Below are positions 42,643 through 51,055 of a stretch of 51,887 nt of DNA, piece by piece. Position 1 is the stretch's first letter, and the number at the start of each line of letters is the position of its first letter. The translations under genes and the position numbers were made by a program. The notes under the pieces are model-generated. The model saw nothing but the letters and a program-made list of their open reading frames with translations. It had not been told where the DNA came from and did no database searches. The stretch comes from Candidatus Tayloriibacteriota bacterium (lineage in GTDB: Bacteria; Patescibacteriota; Minisyncoccia; Phycocordibacterales; PALSA-1337), in NCBI GenBank assembly GCA_903839695.1, contig CAIMDI010000017.1, positions 1 to 51,887 on the forward strand, read 5' to 3'.

Positions 42643-43083
42643 ATGAAAAAAACATTTATTACACATTCTTTAGAGGAAACACAAAAATTTGCTAAAGATT
42701 GGTTGGCATCTTTGCCTTTTGAAAGTGATGAAGCAACAATAGTAGGACTTTATGGAAATCTCGGTTCAGGAAAAACAACTTTTACACAATCCGTAGCAAA
42801 GGAATTAGGTATTCATTCTTCAGTTACTAGTCCTACTTTTGTTATAGAAAAATTATATGAAACAAATCACTCACATTTTGCTAGACTTATTCACATTGAT
42901 GCATATAGATTAGAAAGCGGACGAGAATTACAAACACTTAATTTTGAGGATTTAGTTGATAATCCAAATAATTTAATAATTATAGAGTGGCCAGAAAATA
43001 TTAAAGAGATTTTACCAGAAAATCATTTGAAAATACTTTGTGAATTTGTCGATGAGAATTCTAGGAAATTTGAGGTACAATAG
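42643..43083 (+). CDS. tsaE: tRNA t6A-synthesis ATPase TsaE
   Basis: Partner of TsaD/TsaB in making N6-threonylcarbamoyl-adenosine at tRNA position 37. 146 residues from ATG 42643 (MKKTFITHSLEETQKFAKDW). Walker A is GLYGNLGSGKTTFTQSVAKEL, shortened here to its core GNLGSGKTTF. Then come TSPTFVIEKLYE and the family motif HIDAYRLESGREL, with IIEWPENI near the end. It is followed 4 bases later by polA. Confidence 0.95.
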   Translation: MKKTFITHSLEETQKFAKDWLASLPFESDEATIVGLYGNLGSGKTTFTQSVAKELGIHSSVTSPTFVIEKLYETNHSHFARLIHIDAYRLESGRELQTLNFEDLVDNPNNLIIIEWPENIKEILPENHLKILCEFVDENSRKFEVQ

Positions 43084-43087
43084 GACT

Positions 43088-45499
43088 ATGAAAGAGGTAA
43101 TAGAAAAACAGAAAAAGACTGCAGGAACAGAGATAAAGCCAAAAATGAGTCCAAAGAGACTTGTGCTTCTTGATGCACACGCTATTTTACATAGGGCTTA
43201 TCATGCATTGCCAGATTTTATGTCTGCAAAAGGGGAACCAACAGGTGCTCTGTATGGCCTTACTACTATGCTCATAAAAATAATTGATGAACTTAAGCCA
43301 GATTATTTGGTTGCTTGCTACGATTTACCACAGCCAACATATAGACATGAAGCATATAAAGATTATAAAGCAGGAAGGGCAAAGGCGGACGATGAACTGG
43401 TTGCTCAAATGAAACGATCTAGAGATGTTTTTAAGGCTTTTGATATTCCTATATATGACATGCCAGGTTTTGAGGCCGATGATATGCTTGGTACTATCGT
43501 AGAACAATTAAAAGACAATTCAGAAATAGAAATAATTATTGCTTCTGGTGACATGGACACACTTCAACTTGTTACTGGAAAAAAAGTTCAAGTATATACA
43601 TTAAAAAAGGGTATAAAAGATACGATTATTTATGATGAAAGTGGTGTGAACGAACGTTATGGTTTTGGACCACTTCAGCTTCCTGATTACAAAGGGCTTC
43701 GTGGTGATCCATCAGATAATATTATAGGTATCGCCGGGATTGGAGAAAAAACCGCGACAACACTTATTTCTACTTTTGGGACAATAGAAAATATTTATAA
43801 AGAATTAGAGGATGGCAATGAAGCAAAATTTAGTAAAGCAGGCATTACCGCAAGAATTATAGGGCTTTTAAAAGAGGGCAAAGAAGACGCTGAATTTAGT
43901 AAAATGCTTGGAACTATACGCAGAGATGCTCCAATAAATTTCATATTGCCTAAAAATTTCAATGAAGGAATCGATTTCGATAAAATAATTTCTTTATTTA
44001 ATGAATTAGATTTTAGAACTTTAGCAAATAGACTACGAATGGTTCTTGGTGGAAAAGCTGAAGAAATTAAAAAAGAAGAAACCGAACAAAATATTTCAGA
44101 AAAAGATTTAACTGAGACAGGCATCGCTCTTTGGCTTATTAATTCCAATCTAACAAACCCTACTGTTGATGATGTTTTAGAATTTGCAAAGACAAAAGAT
44201 TTTTCAGATGCAAGAAAAATTATCTTTGCTGAGCTTGATAAAAGGGGATTAAAAAAGGTATATGAGGATATTGAATATCCCATAATTCCAATTATCAAAA
44301 ATATGGACGAAAAAGGTGTAAAAATTGATAAGGATTTTTTAAATGAATTATCAAAAACTTATCATACAGAACTTTCCAAATTAGAAAAGAAAATTTGGGA
44401 ACATGCTGGAGGAGAATTCAATATAAATTCACCAAAACAACTCGGCGAAATTCTTTTTGATAAAATGCTTTTAACAGCTAAAGGTCTAAAAAAGACTAGT
44501 GGCGGAGCTCGTTCAACAAGAGAGTCGGAGCTCGAAAAACTTAGAGATTCACATCCTATAGTTCCATTACTTTTTGAATATAGAGAACTTCAGAAATTAC
44601 TTTCTACATATATTGATACTATACCTACTCTTGTAGATGATAATAACCGCCTGCACGCTCATTTTTTGCAAACGGGCACTACAACCGGCAGAATGTCGTC
44701 TCAGGGTCCAAATCTTCAAAATATTCCAGTTAAGACAGAATTGGGAAGAGCGATAAGAAAAGCTTTTATCGCTGAAAAAGGATTTGTTCTTGCTTCTTTA
44801 GATTATTCACAAATCGAATTGCGCATAGCCGCTTTTCTTTCTGGTGATGAAAAACTAATTGAGATATTCACAAAAGGTGAAGACGTGCACACCGCAGTCG
44901 CCGCTGAGGTTTTTGAAGTTCCCTTAGATAAAGTTGATAGAGAAATGCGTAGAAAAGCCAAGGTTATAAATTTCGGAATACTTTATGGTATGGGTGTTAA
45001 TGCATTAAGACAAAATCTTGGAGAGGGAACAGAACGTGCTGAAGCCCAGAAATTTTATAATGATTATTTTCTAAAGTTTTCCGGTTTGGCATCATATCTA
45101 AATCAAGTAAAAGCTGATGCACAAAGAAAAGGCTATACTGAAACTTTTTTTGGAAGAAGAAGATATTTTGAAGGAATAAATTCAAAATTATCATTCATAA
45201 AGGCAATGGCAGAGAGAATGGCTATTAATGCTCCTATTCAAGGAACAAGCGCTGATATTGTTAAAATTGCGATGAAAAGAATAGATGAATATTTGATTAA
45301 AGAGAATTTACAAAGTGATGTACAACTTATTTTACAAGTTCATGATGAGCTTGTTTATGAAGTTAAAGAAAAGATGGCTGATAAAATAATTGAAAAAATA
45401 AAAAAGATAATGGAAACGGTTATTGATCCAAAAGATATTAAAGGTATAAAGTGTATAGCTAATGGAGTTATAGGAAAAAATTGGGGAGAATTGAAATAA
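43088..45499 (+). CDS. polA: DNA polymerase I without a proofreading domain
   Basis: 803 residues from ATG 43088. The 5'-3' nuclease spans about 20-300 (LLDAHAILHRAYHALPDF, then DYKAGRAKADDELVAQ, FEADDMLGTIVEQL, GLRGDPSDNIIGIAGIGEKTA). The 3'-5' exonuclease domain is reduced to about 100 residues with no DEDD-type acidic motifs. The polymerase domain is complete: motif A ASLDYSQIELRIAAFLSGD near 570, motif B RRKAKVINFGILYGMG and motif C QVHDELVYEV. It therefore resembles Taq polymerase in lacking proofreading, with an even shorter remnant. It sits in an operon with tsaE and the delta-like gene. Confidence 0.95.
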   Translation: MKEVIEKQKKTAGTEIKPKMSPKRLVLLDAHAILHRAYHALPDFMSAKGEPTGALYGLTTMLIKIIDELKPDYLVACYDLPQPTYRHEAYKDYKAGRAKADDELVAQMKRSRDVFKAFDIPIYDMPGFEADDMLGTIVEQLKDNSEIEIIIASGDMDTLQLVTGKKVQVYTLKKGIKDTIIYDESGVNERYGFGPLQLPDYKGLRGDPSDNIIGIAGIGEKTATTLISTFGTIENIYKELEDGNEAKFSKAGITARIIGLLKEGKEDAEFSKMLGTIRRDAPINFILPKNFNEGIDFDKIISLFNELDFRTLANRLRMVLGGKAEEIKKEETEQNISEKDLTETGIALWLINSNLTNPTVDDVLEFAKTKDFSDARKIIFAELDKRGLKKVYEDIEYPIIPIIKNMDEKGVKIDKDFLNELSKTYHTELSKLEKKIWEHAGGEFNINSPKQLGEILFDKMLLTAKGLKKTSGGARSTRESELEKLRDSHPIVPLLFEYRELQKLLSTYIDTIPTLVDDNNRLHAHFLQTGTTTGRMSSQGPNLQNIPVKTELGRAIRKAFIAEKGFVLASLDYSQIELRIAAFLSGDEKLIEIFTKGEDVHTAVAAEVFEVPLDKVDREMRRKAKVINFGILYGMGVNALRQNLGEGTERAEAQKFYNDYFLKFSGLASYLNQVKADAQRKGYTETFFGRRRYFEGINSKLSFIKAMAERMAINAPIQGTSADIVKIAMKRIDEYLIKENLQSDVQLILQVHDELVYEVKEKMADKIIEKIKKIMETVIDPKDIKGIKCIANGVIGKNWGELK

Positions 45500-45503
45500 C
45501 AAA

Positions 45504-46184
45504 ATGATTTATTTTTTTCATGGAAATGATACGGAAAAGGCGAGAATTAAAGCAAATGAGCTTGCCAATTCTTTACATAAGAAAAAACCAGAAGCATCTT
45601 TTTTTAAAATGGATGTAGAAAATTTTGATATTACTACACTTCAAGAATACATAGGCGGGCAGGGACTTTTTTCAAATAAGTATATCGTTTTATTGGATAG
45701 GCTTTGTGAAAAGAAAGATATTAAAGAGTTAGTCACCGATTTACTAAAAGAGATTTCTGAATCAGAAAACATTTTTATTATTTTTGAAGCGAAGATAGAT
45801 AAAGCAACAGCCACAAAAATAGAAAAAAAGGCAGAAAAGACTGCAACTTTTGATTTGTCAGAAAAAGAAGAAAGAGAATTGAAAAGTAAAAAAGAAGAGG
45901 GGATGAATATTTTTGATATAGCAAATGCGCTTGGAGAAAAAAACAAGAAACATATTTGGATTATTTATCGTCAGCTTCTTGAAGAGGGGAAGGCGGTAGA
46001 GGAAATTCACGGTGTTATTTTTTGGAAAGCAAAAAGTATGTTGCTAGCAAATGATTTTAGGATATGGACAAGCGAGGAATTAATGAAATTAATTGAGGAT
46101 TTAATTAATGTTTATCATCAATCTAGAAGGGGTAATACTGATTTTGAATGTGGATTGGAAAAGCTATTGTTAAAAATTAAATAG
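45504..46184 (+). CDS. holA: DNA polymerase III delta-like (HolA-like) protein
   Basis: 226 residues. The start MIYFFHGNDTEKARIKANEL and the segments YIGGQGLFSNKYIVLLDRL and NIFIIFEAKIDKATATKIEK follow the delta-subunit pattern (structured like a clamp-loader AAA+ module without catalytic motifs). The C-terminal helical collar is seen in IWTSEELMKLIEDLINVYHQ. It is clearly shorter than E. coli HolA (about 340), lacking most of the middle domain, as in other Patescibacteria. It is 4 bases downstream of polA. The assignment rests on pattern and context. Confidence 0.7.
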   Translation: MIYFFHGNDTEKARIKANELANSLHKKKPEASFFKMDVENFDITTLQEYIGGQGLFSNKYIVLLDRLCEKKDIKELVTDLLKEISESENIFIIFEAKIDKATATKIEKKAEKTATFDLSEKEERELKSKKEEGMNIFDIANALGEKNKKHIWIIYRQLLEEGKAVEEIHGVIFWKAKSMLLANDFRIWTSEELMKLIEDLINVYHQSRRGNTDFECGLEKLLLKIK

Positions 46185-46203
46185 CAATTTATTTCTGCTC
46201 TTT

Positions 46204-47781
46204 TTATTTGCTTCTTGCCAGAGGTAAAGAAAAGTAAAATGTACTACCTTGATCTATTCCATCAGATTCAACCCATATTTTTCCTTTATGATGTTTTATT
46301 ACTTCTTTTGAAATAAACATACCAATTCCCATACCCTCGGTATCTATGGTTCTTGCTTCTGTTGTTCTATAAAACTTTTCAAAAATAAAAGGAATTTCTT
46401 CTTTTGCTATACCAATACCTTTGTCCTGAACAGAGAAGACCGCATCATTTTTTACCTTTTTAATTTTTACCAAAATTATACCTCCGTCATTTGTATAGTG
46501 AATAGCATTTTCAATGAAAGATTGAATAACAAATTTTACCCTTGCTATATCACACATCACAAATAAATTTGGTTCAATATTTTTTACTAAATTTGTTCCT
46601 TTTGTTTGTATTTGTTTTGAAAGAGAATCTATTGCTTTAATTACTTCAGTAGATAAATTAGCTCTAACAGGACTATATCTATAATTAGAAGTCTCAGAGC
46701 TAGAAGTGTTAATTAATAAATCGGTTAATTCTACTAGTTTTTGACTTGAATTTTTTATATATTCTATTTGTTCTAAAGCTTTTGGGGGTAATTCCATAGA
46801 ATTAAGATTTTCTGTAGCCCATTTTATGCCAGTAAGAGGTGTGCGGAATTTGTGTGAAACTGTCGTAATGAATTCATACTTTACTAGATTTTTTCTTCTT
46901 ATAAAATCCCATGCTATTCCGCCAATTATTAATGCAATTATTGCTGAGATGATGGCTGTAATGCCAGAAGGATAACTAGGGAATACGTTCACTACCCAAA
47001 AATCAAAATAATTAAAAGTAATAATAATAACTGCCACAACGACTATACCTGTTGCGTATATTATAGCCTGTTTTGCTATTACTTTTATATTAAATAATTC
47101 ATATTTTATAGCACCATATATGAGCAGAATAGAAAACAAGACAGCAAATGACATTCCCCACAATGGGTCAATATCAATATTATAGATTAAGAAATTTGGT
47201 ATGAAACATAATAGATAAATAATGATAATAGCAAAAGTCACGTATGAGTATTTTTGTTTTTCGGATTCAATACTGGTAATAGATTGTGCTTTTGCTAAAA
47301 CATAAATCATATAGGGAAGAGCAATAATATAAAGAAAAATCAATCTTACCCAATTAAAAGCTCCTGGTACATAGTAATTTGGAAAATACATTTTATGCTC
47401 AGATTGAAGTAAAAAAAGATCGGGGTTTATTGAAAAAATAATAATTAGAGCAATACTAGAGAAATAGAAAAAAGATATAGAAAACAGATTCTTTTTATTC
47501 ATTCCAGTTAGTGTAAGTATTGCATGGACATTTGTAGCAACAACAAGAAACATTACTAGATTTAGCATTAATACAATTCTAGAGGCAGTAGGGTCGATAA
47601 TGTTTACACCAACGACATGAGATATGGCGAGAATTGTAGAAAAAAACATGGTTAAAGAGAGTATGCGACTACCATTTTTCTTTTCTCCTTTTAGAAAAAG
47701 AAATAAAGACATGCTGAGGGCGACAAGGGCAGAGAATATAGAGAGAATATTGTGAAGGATTAAGTTAATCTGATTATCCAT
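46204..47781 (-). CDS. Membrane sensor histidine kinase (orphan)
   Basis: 525 residues. The N-terminal about 290 form eight or more TM helices (for example ILSLTMFFSTILAISHVVGV and LIFLYIIALPYMIYVLAKAQ), a 7TM-type sensor input. H box VSHKFRTPLTGIKWATENL near 306 carries the phosphoacceptor His. The HATPase_c domain has N box IENAIHYTNDGG, G1 VQDKGIGIAKEEIPFIFEKF and G2 EGMGIGMFISKEVIKHHKG. No response regulator lies next to it. The signal is unknown. Confidence 0.92.
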   Translation of the reverse strand: MDNQINLILHNILSIFSALVALSMSLFLFLKGEKKNGSRILSLTMFFSTILAISHVVGVNIIDPTASRIVLMLNLVMFLVVATNVHAILTLTGMNKKNLFSISFFYFSSIALIIIFSINPDLFLLQSEHKMYFPNYYVPGAFNWVRLIFLYIIALPYMIYVLAKAQSITSIESEKQKYSYVTFAIIIIYLLCFIPNFLIYNIDIDPLWGMSFAVLFSILLIYGAIKYELFNIKVIAKQAIIYATGIVVVAVIIITFNYFDFWVVNVFPSYPSGITAIISAIIALIIGGIAWDFIRRKNLVKYEFITTVSHKFRTPLTGIKWATENLNSMELPPKALEQIEYIKNSSQKLVELTDLLINTSSSETSNYRYSPVRANLSTEVIKAIDSLSKQIQTKGTNLVKNIEPNLFVMCDIARVKFVIQSFIENAIHYTNDGGIILVKIKKVKNDAVFSVQDKGIGIAKEEIPFIFEKFYRTTEARTIDTEGMGIGMFISKEVIKHHKGKIWVESDGIDQGSTFYFSLPLARSK

Positions 47782-47787
47782 AGCATT

Positions 47788-47796
47788 ATTTTAACA
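47788..47796 (-). promoter_or_regulatory. Extended -10 promoter of the histidine kinase (TGTTAAAAT)
   Basis: Minus-strand TGT + TAAAAT with 6 bases to ATG 47781 (leaderless). The same 9-mer as at 21353 and 24763. Confidence 0.6.
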
Positions 47797-47842
47797 CATA
47801 ATAATGTGGGTGAGTATTTTTTTATACCTTTTTTCTACGTTG

Positions 47843-47915
47843 TGCGCCCAGTTGGAATCGAACCAACGACCCACTCCTTAAAAGGGAGTTGCTCTACCGA
47901 CTGAGCTATGGGCGC
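47843..47915 (-). tRNA. tRNA-Lys (anticodon UUU), CCA not encoded
   Basis: Minus-strand cloverleaf: acceptor GCGCCCA/TGGGCGC, D arm GCTC...GAGC, anticodon stem ACTCC/GGAGT with loop CTTTTAA (UUU), and T arm GTTGG-TTCGATT-CCAAC. The discriminator is A, followed by CAA rather than CCA, so the 3' end must be completed by Cca. Confidence 0.95.
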
Positions 47916-47921
47916 ATGCAA

Positions 47922-47930
47922 GTAATAGCA
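47922..47930 (-). promoter_or_regulatory. Extended -10 promoter of tRNA-Lys (TGCTATTAC)
   Basis: Minus-strand TGC + TATTAC with 6 bases to the mature tRNA 5' end at 47915. Transcription may begin at tRNA position 1. Confidence 0.5.
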
Positions 47931-47964
47931 CGTAAAATGATATTACCACAAAAAAGATAATTGG

Positions 47965-48333
47965 CTAGAGGGGTAGATCAAAAGCAAATGAACCTGCCCC
48001 CATAAATACTATTGATATTGCCATAGCAAGTAATAGTAAATAATAGTTAATTCCATTTGAAAGGAACTCTTTTTTGGTGATTTTATGTCCAAGTTTGATA
48101 ATCAAAATTACGACATTTATTGCTGCGGCCACTTGGCTGAATAAACCTATTACTAGGAATAGGGCCACTACGATTTCTACCGCCCCGTAAAGTCTGCTAT
48201 TGCTTCCAGAACTCTGTCCTTTGTCTAGTGTTTTTTGATATCCGAAGTATGCAAGAGTAATACCCAAAGTAACACGTATAATAAAAGGTCCGAAACCTTC
48301 AAACATTAATAAAGTTGGAAAAATTGATAACAT
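47965..48333 (-). CDS. DoxX-like small membrane protein
   Basis: 122 residues with four hydrophobic helices (FIIRVTLGITLAYFGYQKTL, YGAVEIVVALFLVIGLFSQV, VAAAINVVILIIKLGH, YYLLLLAMAISIVFMGAG). The pattern RxxxGxxxxxxGxxK early, GxxEIxxAxxLxxGLxxxxAA in the middle and a GAGxFxxD end is that of the DoxX family. The biochemical role is not settled for most members. Monocistronic, divergent from the SpoU methyltransferase gene. Confidence 0.8.
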   Translation of the reverse strand: MLSIFPTLLMFEGFGPFIIRVTLGITLAYFGYQKTLDKGQSSGSNSRLYGAVEIVVALFLVIGLFSQVAAAINVVILIIKLGHKITKKEFLSNGINYYLLLLAMAISIVFMGAGSFAFDLPL

Positions 48334-48368
48334 GTTGATATTTGATTAATTTAATATAGAGTAATGAT

Positions 48369-48872
48369 ATGATAACACAAAAAGCAGGGCACGAAAACAA
48401 TCAAACCTATTTGCTATTACACAATATACGCAGTGTTTATAATGTGGGGGCTATTTTTAGAACAGCAGATGCTGTGGGTGTATCTAAGATTTATGTTTCT
48501 GGCTATACTCCCGCACCAATAGATCGCTTTGGTAGGGAACGTAAGGATTTGGCAAAGGTTGCATTGGGAGCTGAAAAAACAATAGCATGGGAGTTTGTTG
48601 AAAATCCTATTATCTTGATTAAAAAATTAAAGAAAGAAAAAGTCGTAATCCTAGGTTTAGAACAAACAAAAAACTCTGTTGATTATAGAAAAATAAAAAA
48701 AGTCCCAAAAAGATTAGTTATTCTTGGTGAGGAAGTTTACGGAATAGAAGAAAAAATAATAAAATTATGTGATCAGATCGCAGAAATACCGATGCTGGGT
48801 AATAAAGAATCTCTAAATGTTTCAGTGGCTACAGGAATTTTATTATATAGTATTATCGATACAAAAAAATAA
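48369..48872 (+). CDS. SpoU/TrmH-family RNA 2'-O-methyltransferase
   Basis: 167 residues, a minimal SPOUT domain without an N-terminal RNA-binding domain. Motif 1 NIRSVYNVGAIFRTADAVG, motif 2 LVILGEEVYGIEEKI and motif 3 EIPMLGNKESLNVSVATGI form the trefoil knot that binds SAM. The substrate (tRNA or rRNA) cannot be told from sequence alone. TATAGA/TAGAGT before the ATG suggests a near-leaderless start. Confidence 0.9.
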   Translation: MITQKAGHENNQTYLLLHNIRSVYNVGAIFRTADAVGVSKIYVSGYTPAPIDRFGRERKDLAKVALGAEKTIAWEFVENPIILIKKLKKEKVVILGLEQTKNSVDYRKIKKVPKRLVILGEEVYGIEEKIIKLCDQIAEIPMLGNKESLNVSVATGILLYSIIDTKK

Positions 48873-48880
48873 AAATAGTA

Positions 48881-49750
48881 TTATATTTTTGCTTGATGAA
48901 CATTGCAATAATGAGTACCTCTTCCTCCTACGACGATTCTAATTATTTTTCCTTTGCAATTTCTTTTTAAACAATTTGTACCAGTTTTTCTGTATGCCAT
49001 GTGCTGTTCTTGAAAATTTCCTCTTTCACCATCAATATTTCTATAATCTGACATGGAGTCGCCACCCAAGTTAATTCCTTTTTTTAATGTTGATTTTATG
49101 GCTAAAAATAACCTCTTCTTATCCTTTTCAGATATATTTTTAACAATTTTTTCTGGATTAATTTCTGCTCGCCATAAACTTTCATCAGCATAAATATTTC
49201 CAATTCCTGCTATTACACTTTGATCCATTAAGACTAATTTTATTTTTTTATTTAACTCTTTTTGTATTTGTCTGTTGAAAACAGGGAAAGTAAAATCATC
49301 ATTAAGAGGCTCCGGACCAATTGGTTTTAAATGTTTAGTATCAAACATTGTTTTGGTTTCCAAAAGTGTTACTTTTGCAAACTTTCTCGAATCACATAAG
49401 TCCATTGTTTTGCCGTTTGATAAATAAAAGATTAGGCGAATGTGGCGATTGAAAGGATCTTTTTTGTTATAGTCTCCATACATAACATGACCTGTCATTT
49501 TCATATGTATAAGAATTGTATAACCATTTGATAAATTTATAAGAATATTTTTCGCACGACGTGTCACATTTGATATTTTTGCATTAATTATTTTTTTCTT
49601 GAAATATGCAAAATACTTAGGATCCTTAATGGTTTCTGATCCATAAAAATATGGGCTATTGTATTCTGTCCAAACATCAGTAATAGTTAGGTTTCTTATG
49701 CTATTATTAAGACCTGAGACTGTTGTTTGTACTTCTGGTAATTCTGGCAT
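48881..49750 (-). CDS. mutM: Formamidopyrimidine-DNA glycosylase (Fpg/MutM)
   Basis: Removes 8-oxoguanine and other oxidised bases, with AP-lyase activity. The N-terminal MPELPEVQTTV supplies the catalytic Pro and Glu. Lys in ILIHMKMTGHVMY, H2TH region DQSVIAGIGNIYADESLWRA and the C-terminal VVGGRGTHYC are present. The zinc finger is unusual: the first pair is C-x4-C (CLKRNC) instead of C-x2-C, and the last is C-x2-H (CNVH). The 289-residue length is normal to slightly long. Confidence 0.94.
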   Translation of the reverse strand: MPELPEVQTTVSGLNNSIRNLTITDVWTEYNSPYFYGSETIKDPKYFAYFKKKIINAKISNVTRRAKNILINLSNGYTILIHMKMTGHVMYGDYNKKDPFNRHIRLIFYLSNGKTMDLCDSRKFAKVTLLETKTMFDTKHLKPIGPEPLNDDFTFPVFNRQIQKELNKKIKLVLMDQSVIAGIGNIYADESLWRAEINPEKIVKNISEKDKKRLFLAIKSTLKKGINLGGDSMSDYRNIDGERGNFQEQHMAYRKTGTNCLKRNCKGKIIRIVVGGRGTHYCNVHQAKI

Positions 49751-49756
49751 ACAATT

Positions 49757-49765
49757 CTTATATCA
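49757..49765 (-). promoter_or_regulatory. Extended -10 promoter of mutM (TGATATAAG)
   Basis: Minus-strand TGA + TATAAG with 6 bases to ATG 49750 (leaderless). Confidence 0.55.
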
Positions 49766-49786
49766 TATTTTTATTAAATTTGCATA

Positions 49787-51055
49787 ATGAAAAATAATAA
49801 ATACATTTTAATTTCCTTTATTTCTTTGATGGTTTTTGGTGTACCATGGCTAGTAAATAATTATCCAAAAAGTGCAAATTTCATCGATGGGCTATTTACT
49901 TATGTTAATGAAAGTTACGCACTTGTGTTCATGAGAAATTCTATAACAGTGAATCAATTACAAGATAAATATGATTCGGTTAAAAATGCAAAACAAAAAA
50001 TTCGCATACTCATAGCTCCTGGTCATGAGCCGGGTTATGGTGGGGCAGAATATTCAAATTTAAAGGAGCGCGAATTAAACGTTGAAGTTTCTAAATATTT
50101 GAAGGATTTTTTTACTAGAGATAATCATTATGAGGTGATTATAACTAGAAATAATAATTCCTGGGATTCTGAAATTCAGAAATATTTTACAGATAATTGG
50201 AATGAAATTATTTCTTTCACAAAGAAAAATAAAGAAGATATGATTCATTTAGTAAATACTGGTTCGATTGTTAAGGTTGTTGATGGAGTAAAGCATAATG
50301 CAGCGGCAGCTAATGTTGCTTTAAGGCTTTTTGGTATAAACAAATGGGTAAACGAGAATAAAATAGATATAGCAATTCACATTCACTTCAATGATTATCC
50401 AAGAAGAAATTCATCAATACAGGGTGATTATTCTGGTTTTTCTATTTATGTTCCTGAAAAACAATATTCAAATAGCACAACAACAAAGATTATCGCTGAT
50501 GCTGTAATGAAAAGACTTTCTAAATATAATGCTATAAGTAATATGCCTAAAGAAAATTCGGGAGTTACAGAAGATCAGGACCTTATTGCTATCGGTACTT
50601 TCAACACTCTTGATGCTCCTAGTATGTTAATAGAATACGGATATATTTATGAAACTCAATTTGCTGATGTAAAATCAAGAGAAATGATTTTGAAAGATTT
50701 GGCATTTCAAACATATTTGGGTGTGCAAGATTTTTTTGATGCACCAGATAATCCAGCTATTGCATATGATACGGTGATGTTACCTCATTTATGGAAGGAT
50801 AGTTTTGATATTAAAAATTTTGATAGGGGTGATGTATTGTCATTGCAAACTGCGCTTACTGTAGAGGGTTTTTATCCCGGAGAAGGAAAGACAAAAAATG
50901 ATTGTCCGATAACTGGAAAATTTGGTCCATGCACTATTCAGGCTTTAAGTAATTTTCAAAAAAAGTATGGTATCAATGACGAAAAGGGAATGGTTGGTAA
51001 TAAAACTATAAATATTCTTAATACAACATATTCACCTAGTTTAAGGCAAATTTGA
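49787..51055 (+). CDS. N-acetylmuramoyl-L-alanine amidase with PG-binding domain
   Basis: 422 residues. An N-terminal TM or signal anchor (YILISFISLMVFGVPWLV) is followed by an Amidase_3 domain: zinc ligands in ILIAPGHEPGYGG (His), SNLKERELNVEVSKYL (Glu) and IDIAIHIHFNDYP (His), and the catalytic Glu in PSMLIEYGYIYE. The C-terminus (about 345-415) is a peptidoglycan-binding type 1 repeat (VLSLQTALTVEGFYPGEG, FGPCTIQALSNFQKKYGI). It cleaves the stem peptide from glycan strands. The last 15 bases overlap the end of the convergent murE-type gene. Confidence 0.9.
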   Translation: MKNNKYILISFISLMVFGVPWLVNNYPKSANFIDGLFTYVNESYALVFMRNSITVNQLQDKYDSVKNAKQKIRILIAPGHEPGYGGAEYSNLKERELNVEVSKYLKDFFTRDNHYEVIITRNNNSWDSEIQKYFTDNWNEIISFTKKNKEDMIHLVNTGSIVKVVDGVKHNAAAANVALRLFGINKWVNENKIDIAIHIHFNDYPRRNSSIQGDYSGFSIYVPEKQYSNSTTTKIIADAVMKRLSKYNAISNMPKENSGVTEDQDLIAIGTFNTLDAPSMLIEYGYIYETQFADVKSREMILKDLAFQTYLGVQDFFDAPDNPAIAYDTVMLPHLWKDSFDIKNFDRGDVLSLQTALTVEGFYPGEGKTKNDCPITGKFGPCTIQALSNFQKKYGINDEKGMVGNKTINILNTTYSPSLRQI

